Source of the DNA: Poecilobothrus nobilitatus | Taxonomy: Eukaryota > Arthropoda > Insecta > Diptera > Dolichopodidae | Assembly: GCA_947095535.1 (NCBI GenBank) | Contig: OX352772.1 | Coordinates: 213,257,620 to 213,321,619, forward strand | Direction of reading: 5' to 3' | Length of the DNA stretch: 64,000 bases | Part shown: positions 46,490-58,620 of the stretch, piece by piece | How the letters are laid out: the number at the start of each line of letters is the position of its first letter | How positions within the stretch are numbered: position 1 is the stretch's first letter | The notes under the pieces: generated by a model | What the model was told of the DNA's origin: nothing | Seen by the model: the letters and a program-made list of their open reading frames with translations, nothing else | Databases searched by the model: none | Program-made: the position numbers and the translations under genes

Positions 46490-47160
46490 ATAAAATAGCT
46501 ACTACTACACCCAACCTGATATTTCAGTGTGAAGCTTTGCAGGACTCAACAGATTTAAACATTCTGGACATCGAGTTAAATCAAAAATTGACTTGGTCAA
46601 ATCATATATTTGGTATAGCTAAAGATGCTGGTAAATGCCTGGGTTTGTTGTACCGCTGTAAAGTTTACTTTTCTCCTTCCTATCTGCTCAACATATATAA
46701 AATGTACATTAGGCCGAAAATGGAGTATAGCGCATGTATTGGAGCTGGAGCTCCCCAAACAGCGCTGGGTTATCTCGACAAAGTGCAAAACAGAGCTATT
46801 CGCCTTATTGGTAACCCCAGTTATTACCTCAACGCTCACTCCACTCGGCCATCGCCGTACTGTCGGGTCAACGGCTCTTTTTTATAGAAACCTTGTAGGA
46901 GTGAACACCGGTTCCAAAGAAATAAAACAGCTGATGCTTCCACACAAAGTTTTCCAATGTGAAACGAGGAGTGCAACAGATGCCCACCCATACACTGTCG
47001 AATTGTCAAGATGGCGCAACATAGCATTCGGAAATTCGTTTGTTATGCGCACGTCTTGTTTATGGAACCTAATGCCTGCACATGTGTTCCCAAAAGTTGG
47101 TAATTGATTTATGTACGATATAATGAAATTCAAGAAGAACATTAACATCCTTCTTCAAAA
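46490..47160 (+). pseudogene. RTE/CR1-type LINE, RT C-terminal fragment
   Basis: The plus frame reads LNQKLTWSNHIFGIAKDAGK, then LLNIYKMYIRPKMEYSACI (near 46690-46745), LDKVQNRAIRLIG and, after frame shifts near 46830, LTPLGHRRTVGSTALFYR and HPYTVELSRWRN...FVMRTSCLWNLMPAHVFP (to about 47095). These are the RT thumb and C-terminal region of a LINE type common in arthropods. All upstream domains are absent, as expected for 5' truncation. Confidence 0.8.
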
Positions 47161-47164
47161 TAAA

Positions 47165-47640
47165 TATTTAAATGTTTTCCTTCATCCACTATAATTCCAA
47201 TTATCCTAAATCCAATTTCCCAAGAAATCCTTCCCTCATCCTTTTCCACAAAACCAAGCTTTACATTGCATTATTGTGTATTTAAGGGACCCATCCTTTA
47301 ATGGGTGGTTTTAAAGGGGGTGGTCAAACAGTTTTAGAATGGCTGATTTGGTGCAATGGTTGAATAGCTATGTAATGGTAGTTTCCAATGAATATTTTAT
47401 CCCTTTTCTTGTGAGAAATAGTCAGGTAAAACTTAAGATGAGTTCTATGAATCTGGAAAAATATCAATTGCAAGTGATTTATTATGAAAAATTTCTGCAT
47501 CATCAAGAAGTTTTACCTCCACACTGTCGTCTGCATTTGTAAACGCAAATTTAAATCATATCTTCTTCTTATTAGGATATCTGATTATTTGTTATAAATC
47601 ATTACCAAATAAAATACTAATATGATCGAAATCAATTTTG
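47165..47640. other. Spacer after the LINE
   Basis: Possibly LINE 3' UTR at first. CCCATCCTTTAATGGGTGG near 47291 forms a short hairpin. No gene seen. Confidence 0.35.
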
Positions 47641-47646
47641 TCCTGA

Positions 47647-48235
47647 AAAAAATAATATGTAAAAAAAATATTTTTTAAAATATGCTTTTATCGAAACCAA
47701 ATTCGCCCCCTAAAAAGTAGAAAATAAAATTGATTGCAAAACTTTAGCTTTTTTGACTGTTATAATATAAAAGTGAATTGCTAGTGCAAAACTAAAAAGT
47801 ATAAAATAAAATAATATGTAAAAAAAATATTTTTTAAAATATGCTTTTATCGAAGCCAAATTCGCCCCCTAAAAAGTAGAAAATAAAATTGATTGCAAAA
47901 CTTTAGCTTTTTTGACTGTTATAATATAAAAGTGAATTGCTAGTGCAAGCATTTTGGACTGTTATAATATAAAAGTAAATTGCTGGAATAAAAAAGAAAC
48001 ACGAACCCCAAATTTCTCAGATTTTTATTTAACCTTATTCCAGCAATTTACTTTTATATTATAACAGTCCAAAATGCTTGCACTAGCAATTCACTTTTAT
48101 ATTATAACAGTCAAAAAAGCTAAAGTTTTGCAATCAATTTTATTTTCTACTTTTTAGGGGGCGAATTTGGTTTCGATAAAAGCATATTTTAAAAAATATT
48201 TTTTTTACATATTATTTTATTTTATACTTTTTAGT
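47647..48235. repeat. Foldback repeat with 201-bp arms
   Basis: 47791-47991 is the near-perfect reverse complement of 48035-48235 with a 43-base loop. In addition 47647-47806 is a direct copy of most of the left arm, with a period of 159. The arms carry TTCGCCCCCTAAAAAGTAG. No ORF. Looks like a foldback or MITE-type element. Confidence 0.85.
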
Positions 48236-48639
48236 TTTAAATGAAACACATAATTTGAATTTAAAAATATGGGATATTTTTTATTCATACATACATTAAT
48301 TATTGTTTCTGATATAAAATACGTTTTATAATTTTATACCAAATGTTTAAGTAAATTAAGAGATGCTAAATCGATTCCATTACAGCAAGAGTAAAAATTT
48401 TTTATTCCAGTATGTAATTCATAAATAAAGAAAGTACCTCGAAGGGTAAAATATGTACGAAAATACTGTGATTATATAAATATTACAATCCAACAACATA
48501 ACTCGAATGAAAATGATATACATAAATGTACTTTACTGTATATTTCTATAGTATACTATTAGTAGTATATCGTATATCCAAACAAACATCTAACCTTGAA
48601 CACCTACCTACCTAATCGCTTAATAAGATCATGCAGTAA

Positions 48640-50040
48640 AAAATGTTGACAAATATCTTGATTTAAATTATAAACAAATGGAGCGGAACAAAATAATTTA
48701 GGAAATTAGTTTAACATAATATTATGTGTATCCAGCCATTGGTGCAGTGGTTGACGCACCGCTTCTCATTCATAAGGGAATCAGAGGTCTCGGGTTCGAT
48801 TCACGGCTGGGTACAATAATTATAAAAAAAAAAAAAAATATTCATATATCGCAATATGTAAATACTTTATAATATATCATTATATCACGTACACATTCCT
48901 ACCAGGAAACAAGGGTTATAGCTACCTGGCACATTTATGTACCACGGTACCTGAATATAAATAAATAAATAAATATTATGTACATACGTACGTACATATT
49001 TACATACGTAGTTTTAATTTTTTGTGTTGACAAAATTTTGTTTGTAAATCATAATGCGTAATGCGCAAAAGCATAATTTTGTAATGATCTTTACTTTTTA
49101 TATTCTTTTCTATGTACAAAAATAATATTATGTATGTATGTAGTTTGAATTTTGCAATTGGAATTATTTTGAATAAAATTTTATTTGTATATCTATATAC
49201 ACAATATACATAATAAATGTTCCTAAATAAAACATATAAAACATTAATTTTTAACACCATACATATTCAATATGCAATAAAGAATGTTGACAACAAATAT
49301 TCTGATTGAAATCCGAAACAAATGTTTTAAAACAAAATAATTTAGCAACATAAAAATATTGTACCTATATATTTTGTGTTTTGCTAAATCCTAATACAAA
49401 AGCCATGTGCACATCAAGATTGATTGATTGAACTAAATTATTATAGCAGGAAAGATCAAATACATGTTTATTGTATGCATGAATTATGAAATAAAGTTTT
49501 GAATCTATTATACATAAAATTTTATTTAAAAAATATTGATGAATAGAGTTAAAAAAAAAAAAAAAAAAATTATACATATACGAATTGGATTCGAACCACA
49601 GTCCACACATTACACTCACTTTCAAGACCTGTACACTTTCCTCTGCACCATATATGCATTAATTCAATATGCATTAAAGAATGTTGACAGCAAATATTTT
49701 GATTTAAATACTAAACAAATGTTGTAAACAAAATAACTTAGCAACATACATAAAAATATTGTATGTATGGATTGTGTTTTGCTAATTATGCTAATACAAA
49801 ACACCAGGAAAGATCAAAAATATAATGTATATGTTTGTATGCATGAATAAGAGATAAAAATGTAAGTTTTAAATTAATATATACAAAAATGTATACATAT
49901 TTTATTCAAAAAATGTTGATGAATAGATAGTTAAAAAAAAAAATGTTGCATGTGAACTGGATTCGAACAACATGTTCCCACTTTTGAAACCTGTACACTA
50001 TCCTCTGCACCATACTATACTTACAAATGTTGCTAACAGA
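48640..50040. repeat. Cluster of related units with tRNA-like heads
   Basis: A block with AATGTTGACA...CAAATAT, then AACAAAATAA and TTAGCAACAT, recurs at about 48648, 49280 and 49678. tRNA-like heads lie at 48723-48810 (plus; CCAGCC/GGCTGG ends, B-box GGGTTCGATTC, oligo-A tail), 49575-49655 (minus; GGTTCGAATCC) and 49935-50025 (minus; degenerate). The last two are alike and sit in similar settings. I read these as SINE copies partly amplified in tandem. Confidence 0.55.
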
Positions 50041-50639
50041 TTACGAAGATAATAAAAAGCGTGACAGAATGACAAATAAATAAATAAATAAATAAATCGA
50101 CAGCGACGAGTTAATATAAAAGCATATAAAATTAATAACAAATTATCAGACTGGTCGACAATAAGAGTTAACCAAAGGTGACAAATAATAATAACAGACG
50201 GCTCTGAGAATTGCGTACTATTTTTTCGAACGACAAAACTGAACTAACGGTTCCTTAGATAAAATTGTTGTATAATAAAAGATATATAATATAATAAAGA
50301 TATTTCTGTGAAATAGGTTTATATAATATGCATCGTTATATAAACCATAAAATATCTTTAATAACTTTGTTTTATAACTAACTGTTTTATAATCGTAGCT
50401 GCAACGGCCTTCAAAAAAATTTTCACCGCGTTAAAATAAAATTTCTAAACCTGTTTGGTTCTCTTCCTGTGATATTTATAAACGAATCTTTTAAATCTCA
50501 ATATTCCCATAATTCTCTTCTTATTCCCATTTTAGACAAACATAATGTAGACCAACGGATTTTAAAGGCGCGCATTTCCAAAATACAATACAAACTATCT
50601 AGAATTATGGTGACTCTGCACTAAAATTTTAAAATGTCA
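50041..50639. other. AT-rich spacer
   Basis: An AAATAAATAAATAAAT tract near 50083. No gene recognised. Confidence 0.35.
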
Positions 50640-50964
50640 TATAATAAGAAAAATTTGTAAATAGCAATTTTGAGAGGCTGTAACTCCGGAACCTATATAA
50701 CCAATTTGCGTTATTTGAGCCCTAATAGCTCTTAAACAAGGGGTGGTGTAGAAAATGTTAGTTATGAAAGAAGAAAAATCATGCAAAATTTGGTTTTCAC
50801 ATAACGGTAAATTAAACAAATTATACAATCTTGATATGGATTTATAAAAGTAAAAAAATTTCTGTCGAATGGCGTTTTTAAATAGAAAAAATGTTAAGCA
50901 GAACATGAGATATTACATTTAAAAATAGGGCTTTTTCAAAGTTTAAGGGGCTGTAGCTCCGTAA

Positions 50965-51132
50965 AGCGCCGTATCCACTATGTTTCATGTGTGACATACA
51001 TGAGTGACGAAATTGGAATCAAAATTTTCTTACCATCAAGTGTGTCATATATTTATTTAACGCCATCAACTGTGCTACATGGAATGCCGTTACTCATGTA
51101 TGTCACATATGAAGCATAGTGGATACGGCGCT
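50965..51132. mobile_element. 168-bp MITE, Harbinger-like by target duplication
   Basis: Terminal inverted repeats of about 41 bp with a few mismatches, starting AGCGCCGTATCCACTATG. TAA at 50962-50964 and 51133-51135 is a 3-bp duplication, as used by PIF/Harbinger. Removing it restores the surrounding repeat (CTCCGTAATGGATAGGGC). No ORF. Confidence 0.8.
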
Positions 51133-51389
51133 TAATGGATAGGGCTACATGAAAAAGTTGTTCTACAACATTAATTTTTTTTATGAGATATATCTATGGT
51201 TAAAATTCCTCTATATTTAACGGTGTAGAAGTTTTGCAAACAGACGGACGGATAGACAGAGAAAAACTAATAGGCATATTTTTAAAATTTTTTTTTTTTT
51301 TGCTCTAATTATCGTCGTATTTCCATTCCTTTAGTTTTTTCATAATCTTTCAAAATATAATTAAAAGTAGATTGAAGGTATTAAAATAT

Positions 51390-51480
51390 TCTTAAAACCT
51401 AATGCAATTTTATGTGATAATCAATTTGGTTTTAGAAAAAATTCAAACACATCAGTAGTTTGTTTATTCTATTTTTTGTT
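51390..51480 (+). pseudogene. Very short LINE RT scrap
   Basis: The plus frame reads FLKPNAILCDNQFGFRKNSNTSVV, the RT segment before motif A of CR1/L2 or Jockey-like LINEs. Nothing recognisable on either side. Confidence 0.5.
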
Positions 51481-52960
51481 ATATCTAGGAGTATGGAAAT
51501 TATTTCCTTATTATTTAATTTTTTTTTTTTGTTTTATTTCATTTTATTAAACAAAACCAAAATAAAGTCGTTACAAAAAAATTCTTAAGTTAATGCTTAT
51601 ATTTAAAATTATACAAAACAATGACTTAGAACTGAACTTTTAATAACTTAAATCTAAAAAAAGTTAATTTATTATTGTTATTATTATTTTTATTTAAACT
51701 ACATTTTCAAATTCAATTTTACATACATATGAGTCACTCAGATCAAAAAAAACAAGGTAGAAAGTAAACCAACGGTTTCTAAAAGCGCACATTTCCGAAA
51801 GACAATACAAACTGTTTAAAATTGTGACTTGCACAAAAATTTGAAAATTTCATGTAGTAAGAAAAAACGTGAAAATAGGATTTTTGAGGGGCTGTAAGTC
51901 CGGAACCCTATATAACTAAGAAAAACCGTTAACACACGTAAAAATATATTACTGGAGCTTTAAATTTTATGTCTTGTCGAAGAAAAATTTATACAGATGC
52001 TTAAGTTACAGGTACCTAAAAATAGCAAATTTTCAATTTTTGAGCCCTAATAGCTCTTAAACAGGGGATGTTACAAAAAAAATTTCTGAGGAAACTTATA
52101 TTAATTCTAAAAGTTCTTTCTTGCTTGAAAAAATTTCAGATTCCTATCTCAAAGCGTGCTGGAGTTATGAAAAAAGAAATATCATGCAAAATTTGGTTTT
52201 CACATAACGGTAAATTTAAATAGTAAATTACATAATATTGCATACTTTTAATATTGTTTTATAGAGGTAAGAAAATTTCCGGTGTTCTAGTGTTTTTAAA
52301 TTGTAAAAATACTAGGTAGAGCCTGAGATATATACATCTGAAAATAAGGCTTTTTTAGAATTTAAGAAGCTGTAACTTTGGAACCCTATACAATTAAAAT
52401 AAACATTAACAAACATAAAAATATATCACCGGAGCTTTAGTTTTTGAGACCTAATAGCTCATAAACATGGGGTGGTATAAAAAATGTTCTGAGTAAACTT
52501 ATACTAATTCTAAAAGTTTCTTCTTGCCCAAAATTACAAGCCCCTATCTAAAAGCGTGCTGGAGTTATGAGGGTAGAAAAATCATGCAAAATTTGGTTTT
52601 CATATAACGGTAAATTTAAATACTAAATTTAAAAAGTATATATAATTTTGATATTGATTTATAAATGTAAAAAAAATTCCTGTCAAATGGCGTTTTCAGA
52701 TTGAAGGGATGTTAAGCGAAAGATGAAATATACGCGTTTAAAAATAGGGCTTTATCAAAGTTTGAGGGGCTGCAGTTCGCTGATGGATGGGGCTACATAA
52801 AAAAATGTTCCCTAAAATTAATTTTTTTATGAGACCTAACAATGGTTAAAAAGTTTTTTCTATATCTTTAACGGTGTAGAAGTTTTGTAAACAGATGGAC
52901 AGACGGACGGACGGACGGACAGAGTGAAACTAATAGGCACATTTTTTTCAAAATTTTGAA

Positions 52961-53241
52961 AATGTACTAAAAAGTATTAACAAAAAAAATGAGTATGATA
53001 TATGTACATACATATGTACATATGCTGGGATTGGCTCATCTTCATATAATATATCATCTTTGATTAAAATATTAAAATGTGCGTATTGGAGTGTTTGAAA
53101 ATTTTTTGTCCGATTTTCTCTTATACATACATATGTATATGTATGTATATAATATGAATTACTCATTTCACTATTAAACAATTAATTTTACATATAAATC
53201 TCAAACTTCCATCTTTTTATTAATTCTATATTATATTATTA
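52961..53241. other. AT-rich spacer with TATGTACATA microsatellites
   Basis: Short (CATA/TATG) tracts near 53000-53030 and 53125-53150. No gene seen. Confidence 0.35.
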
Positions 53242-55351
53242 CTAGAAAATCCCCTGTGCAATTGCACAATTTCTATAGATTCAAAAACATTTACGTTATC
53301 ATAATGACTCCCTTACTACCTGTAGGATTACTACCTCCCTCCCTTAAGGATTATTACATGTATTTTTTTAGCTTAGGTATATTAAGTACCTAACTAAAAT
53401 AACTTATGGATTTTTAATTTAATTTGAATTTTTTAGTAGGGTATAAATAAGTCGGTTGCATCGACTTACTGTTACTTTTACTTGTTTTTTTTTTTGCTTG
53501 AAAAAAATTTGCTGAATTTATTTTATTTAAATGTACTTTGGAAGAGGTCTTTGGTATATTTAATAAAAGATTCATGTCTCTGATAATGAAATTTCATAAA
53601 TTTTCCGGGGCTTTTTTTTGTGACGGTCGTTTTCGACAGCTTTTTAATTTAATGGTCTAATAATAAATTAGTACAAAATTATGAATCTATTGTGAGAGAA
53701 GGCTTCTAAAATGATATTTTCTATGTCATTTTTCTTTTTTTTTAAGAAAAATATCCATTTCTATAATATTTAGTAAGTTTCTGATTTCTGTTATGAAATA
53801 TAATTAGCTAAGTCTGCCGAATTTTATATTAATAAAAAAATTCGAATATTTTATATTATATCAAAAATGCAGCTTAAAAAATCAAAATTCCAACCTAAAT
53901 AAACAAAACTACTTTAAAGTCTGCTGCGAAGCTTTTACCAGCTTTTATAATAGTAAAAATAAAATCAAGAATAAAATCGGCCAATTATTTGTTTCTTATA
54001 AATAGGCCAACTATAAACTTTGCTCTTTTCACTTTGAAGTCTTTTAATTTTATTAAGAGTATTTTTATTTTTTTTCAAAACAAAGAGTCATTTGAAAACT
54101 GCCAACAGGAGATTAATAATTTATTTTTAATTTACCGCTTCGACCAGTTCATAATGGATGTGGCAGTCAAATTTAAAAATTAAAAATTTGCTTTAAATTT
54201 TGTGTCCAAAGTACTTTTTAAAAAGTAAAAGTTTGTGTCTCTGATAAGACTTTTAGTCGAAGATTTATGTCTCTGATCATAAAATTTTAAATTATTAAAT
54301 TAATATAAAGAAATATATATCACCATTGCCAGTTTAGTTTATATTCAGTGTGAGTAGTTTATTATAGATCTGACCAACATCTTGTGTGTATAATATTGTG
54401 TATATTATCAGAAATTCAATAATTAATTCCTGGTATTATATTATATGATCTGATTAATAAATCTTATTTTTTTCCATGGCTAACAATATTATTAATGGTC
54501 TAATAATAAATTAGTACAAAATTATGAATCTTTTGTGAGAGAAGGCTTCTAAAATGATATTTTCTATGTTAGTTTTTTTTTTTTTTAAGAAAAATATCCA
54601 TTTCTATAATATTTGGTAAGTTCCAGACTTCTGTTATGAAATATAATTATTTAAGTCTGCCGAATTTTATATTAATAAAAAAATTTCGAATATTTTATGT
54701 TATGATTAAAGTCTGTTACGAAGCTTTTACCAGCTTTTATACTAATGAAAACAAAATCAAGAATAAAATTGACCTATTATTTTTTTCTTATAAATATGAG
54801 ACTTGCTATAAACTTTACTCTTTTCACTTTCAGGCGTTTTAATTTTATTAAGAGTACCTATTTTTATTGTTTTTTTTCCAAAACAAAGATTGAAAACGCC
54901 AACAGAAGATTAATAATTTATTTTTAATTTCCCGCTGCGACCAGTTCATAATGGATGTGGCGGTCAAATTTAAAAATTAAAAATTTGCTAAATTTATATT
55001 GAAAATGTGTGTTTTTTAAGTATGTACTTTTCCTTTTTTGACTGTACTCACTTTTAATGAACGGTTTGTGTCTCTGATAATACTTCTAGTGGAAAATTTG
55101 GTCTCTGGTAATAATATTTACTAAATTTATTTATATTTTTAATGAACGGTTTGTGTCTCTTGATAATACTTTGAGTCAAAGATTTGTGTGTCTGGTAATA
55201 AAATTTTAATAAACTTATTAAATAAATATACAGAAATATCATCATTGCCAGTTGAGTTTACATTCAGTGTGAGTGTGTTATTATAGATATAAAATCTATT
55301 TTTTTACATGTTGGCAAGGTCTCGCCAACATCTTGTGTATTATATTATAGA
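53242..55351 (-). mobile_element. Helitron Y, minus strand, uninterrupted
   Basis: Same ends as Helitron X: CTAG at 53242-53245 (flanked by A) and minus-strand start TC at 55351 (flanked by T at 55352), 2110 bp. It reads straight through the site where X carries the transposon (near 53786). The GTGCAATTGCAC palindrome lies just inside the 3' end. A 3' piece of element H is embedded at about 53407-53485. Two diverged direct repeats of about 840 bp (from about 53652 and 54492) make up the body. Short ORFs are non-coding. Confidence 0.85.
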
Positions 55352-56290
55352 TGTATGTATATATATATATTAACATGCAATTAAATAATGGTTAATAATT
55401 ACATCCCCATTATTAAACTACATATTTGAATTTTGAATTGCACTTTTTTTCACTAATACTAATACATTTTTCTCCAACAAAAAAGTCTATTTGCAAAAGT
55501 AGGTACAAGTACAATTTACAAATGTGCGTACAATCTATTTTTCTTAATTCACATCCATTGTGTGTAGGGCAAACGTATACTTATACGAAAAGAAAACAAA
55601 ACTACATACATAATACATATTTTTATAATATGATTTTATTTGAATTGCAAAATGAATGAATTTGTGTGCAAGTATAATATATTAGGTATATGGACTACTA
55701 AAATTGAAATTATGTGTAATCATACATATACATATAATACGGGTAGCCAATTTGCTTGAATTTAGTATGTTTCCATTTCAAATAGTTTTTTTTAATTGTC
55801 TTTTTCGTGGATGATGAATTATTTTACTATCCACTTTTTACAACTTTAGTAAATTTTTGTATGGGCATATACGGGTGGGCTAGTAAGAAAATTTTGTAGT
55901 CACGTGGTTATTGCAACTACTTAATGACATTGTAGACAGTTGTATACATTATATACTTTGATTTTAACATTCTAAAACATTAAGAAATAAAATAAATTAT
56001 ATGTAAATAGAATTAGAATCTAAAGAGTATGCCTAATGGTTATACATTATGATTGTTTTTAGTTTTGTTTTTTAAGCAAAACAAAATAAAGATTTGAATT
56101 TATAATATTTAGACATATAGTAGTAACAGTATATGATTATACATAATACATACGATACTTTTTTCATTCAAAAAATATTTCTATTAAGAATTTTCTATAA
56201 GATTATATGCATTGTCGTTTTATTGCAGGAATTCCTTTTGCTCATAAAAAGAAATGTCAATGTAATATAAAGTTAACTAATATCCTAGTA
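55352..56290. other. AT-rich spacer
   Basis: A (TA)n/(TATG)n tract near 55352-55370. No gene seen; small ORFs lack family features. Confidence 0.35.
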
Positions 56291-56590
56291 GCAAACTCAT
56301 CATGAGTTCATCGATGAGCTCATAATGAACGATTAGATGACGGTAATAATGAATTTTATTCTAGCGGCGGGACTAAACTCATTTATGTACTTCTGTTGTT
56401 TATAATGAGTGGTTGTTTGAGCGATTTTTGATCGTATGTACTACGCTCATTTGAGCTGTGTACTAAAATCATCAGTAATGTATGACGAGAAAATTAATGA
56501 TCTAATCAATGAGTCAAAATAGATTTTGTGTACTACCTCATTAATGAGCAGTATGCTGAAATCATCAGTAATGTATTGATGAGAAAATAA
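56290..56590. repeat. Palindrome-rich block with ATGAG/CTCAT motifs
   Basis: CTCAT and ATGAG occur more than ten times in 300 bases. GTGTACTAAAATCATCAGTAATGTATGACGAG (56458 on) recurs as GTATGCTGAAATCATCAGTAATGTATTGATGAG (56547 on). It may be a small foldback element. Confidence 0.4.
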
Positions 56591-56828
56591 TTGTACCTAT
56601 ATTGTATTTATCTTTATTGCCTTAATTTATATTTTTACATTACACTTAAAACTAAATTTCAGTAAATGTTACAGTCACTGCTTCTCAACTTTAATATTTT
56701 TTTAGACATAGTAAGTGGCCAAATGTTTATAAATATTTTATAATATGATCAAACCTAGGAGAAATAGCTAAAAACCTAGTTGACAGTTTTAAGAATTTTA
56801 AATTTTTTTTGGCATTTTATGTTTTATG

Positions 56829-57375
56829 TTTTTTTTTTTTTTTTTTTTTTTAAATCTTAAGCTATCCTAAACTAAAACTTAAAACTACGATTTTTTATAA
56901 TATGAATTTAGTTAATCATGAAAACATACACATGCCGTATTCTGAATTTATTTAATACAGATTGCGAATGAGAACATTTTCTGAATATCTGGATTTGTTT
57001 GAAAAATTTTGTGTATATACTTGTTAATTAGATCGAACTAAAATTTAACTTGCGAAAGTTTGTGTAACTTAACCGTAGAGAAGAAAAATAGGAGATTATT
57101 TATGAGTTTAAGTATTTGGTTTTGCTTTACTTGAAGATGTTTTATATGGGTTATAGCGCACTTACCCCAGATTTCGCTTCCATATAACATTACACTTTGA
57201 AAAATTTGCTTAAAAATTACAATTTTATTATCAATGCATTGTTTAGATTTACGATGAATTAGGGCGTATAATGGTTTAATTAATTTACTACATTTTTCTA
57301 TTGTTTTATTAATGTGAGGTCTATAAATAAGTTTTTCATCGATATAAATTCTTAAGTTTTTAATTTTAATCATGG
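56829..57375 (-). pseudogene. Jockey-like LINE, 3' fragment with poly-A tail
   Basis: Minus strand; the tail is the T run at 56829-56852. The 111-codon open stretch (57373-57038) starts with NLRIYIDEKLIYRPHINKTIEK and continues IFQSVMLYGSEIWGKCAITHIKHLQVKQNQILK, the RT thumb region of Jockey-type LINEs. 5' truncated just upstream of this. No clear target duplication. Confidence 0.8.
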
Positions 57376-57539
57376 AATGTCATTGAATTTTTTCTATTAC
57401 TCATCAAATCATCCTCAACAATTTTTATTACTTAAAGGTACAAAAGCACAAAACAAAAAACAAAACAAAAAGCAAAAAAACTCTTATAAATTCTCGTTAT
57501 TCAGAAATTGTTTATTCAAAAATTAAAATTTTATATGAA

Positions 57540-57833
57540 AAATGTGGAGATCAAAAAGTTAGTTGTTCGAGAGCTACCCGAAGTTTTGGTCGGATCTCAA
57601 CCAAAAAATATAGGGACCCTACAAATTGATTCTAAAATATTTCGTGTTGATTTCAATACTCTAGCTTTCTTAGCTTTTGAGTTAGCATGCTGCAGGAACG
57701 ACGGAAGGACGGACAAATCTTAATGGACTCTAATCCGATCCATACCTTTGAAGATATATCTAGCTTGCTTATTCCGGTGTGTTACAAACGGAGGAGTAAT
57801 TTTATTATGCCCGATACTTATCGTACGCGTATA
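57540..57833 (-). mobile_element. Helentron-like element F, copy 3 (fragment)
   Basis: Matches the right-hand end of F copies 1 and 2 (32810-33102 and 63650-63966): GAAGTTTTGGTCGGATCTCAACC, CCGATCCATACCTTT, and end TCGTACGCGTATAA at 57821-57834. The rest of the element is missing. Confidence 0.7.
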
Positions 57834-57957
57834 ATAATTATAATTATGAACTCTGAAAATCAGTACTGTTTTTTATTATTTCTGTAATAGAAATTTATAA
57901 ATTAATCGTTTTGATTTAAAATAAAAATTGCATCTATTTTATTTTTAATTTATATTT
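57834..57957 (-). repeat. Inverted copy of the flanks of F copy 2 (empty site)
   Basis: Read on the minus strand it matches 62300-62382 joined directly to 63967-64000, that is, the sequence either side of F copy 2 without that element. Confidence 0.7.
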
Positions 57958-58009
57958 AGAAACATAAAAAAATGTGTGATGATTTTAGTGTACTCAATTG
58001 ATGACTGTA

Positions 58010-58390
58010 GTGCATAAGATCTATAATCAATCATTGATTAGTTCATTAATTTTCTACACCAGTCAGCATTTATTGTACTAGTCAGCCTAATAAAACAAAA
58101 TCTGATCCAAATAACTACAGAACCATAAGTTTATTAAGTTTACTAAGCAATATTTTTGAAAAATGCCTAAAAGACAAGATAAGCAATCATATTAATAATA
58201 ACTCCTTGATTCCAATGGAACAGTTTGGTTTCCGAGCCGAACACTCTACTTGCCATCAAGTTGCTAGAATTCATAACAAGATCAAAGCTAGTTTTCGTAA
58301 TAAAAACTCCACAGGAATGATAATTCTTGACATTGAGAAAGCTTTCGATTAAGTATGGCATGATGGACTAATTCACAAATGGGAGCTTTA
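58010..58390 (+). pseudogene. LINE RT fragment, motif A region, copy 1
   Basis: Reads SLLSLLSNIFEKCL, then QFGFRAEHSTCHQVARIHNKI and MIILDIEKAFD followed by a TAA stop at 58350-58352 and VWHDGLIHKW. This is the fingers and motif A of a Jockey-type RT. The downstream frame is lost in an AAATCTTGTTTTTT repeat. Confidence 0.8.
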
Positions 58391-58620
58391 CGAAATCTTG
58401 TTTTTTTTAATCGTGTTCTTTAAAATCTTGTTTTTTAAAAATCTTCTTTTCCAAAATCTTGTTTCATTTTTATGTTGTTTTCTTTAAATCTTGCTTTCGT
58501 AAAATTCTTGCTAAATCTTGCTTTTTTTATAGGTCAGTTCTAATGAGAGCAGCTAGTTTTTGCAGAGCCGCAAAATTATTTCAAATGAATGAGTTCATAT
58601 CTTATCGTATTGAATGAAAG
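58390..58620. repeat. AAATCTTG(T)n degenerate tandem repeat and shared 70-bp block
   Basis: About seven imperfect copies of AAATCTTGTTTTTT at 58390-58530, then a block starting AGGTCAGTTCTAATGAGAGC (58542-58612). Both recur at 59720-59935. Confidence 0.7.

Larger units (their letters stand above)
50640..52960 (+). repeat. Degenerate repeat region related to Helitron and F elements
   Basis: The phrase GGGGCTGTA...TCCG, with following segments, recurs near 50670, 50950, 51890, 52370 and 52770, and TAATAGCTC(T/A)TAAACA recurs near 50722, 52050 and 52450. The blocks near 50880-51270 and 52690-52940 match the 3' region of Helitrons A and B (about 5120-5330). Both end in a GGACGGACG-type tract and AAACTAATAGGCA. 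No coding sequence apart from a short RT-like scrap at 51390-51480. Confidence 0.65.

Noticed and set aside
47345..47420. Another tRNA-like head (TGGTGCAATGGTTGAATAGC)
   Set aside because: Resembles an A box, but no B box or pairing ends follow.
46213..50025. Genuine tRNA genes
   Set aside because: The A and B boxes are present but anticodon arms do not fold to a 5-bp stem with a 7-base loop, and heads are followed by A-rich tails.
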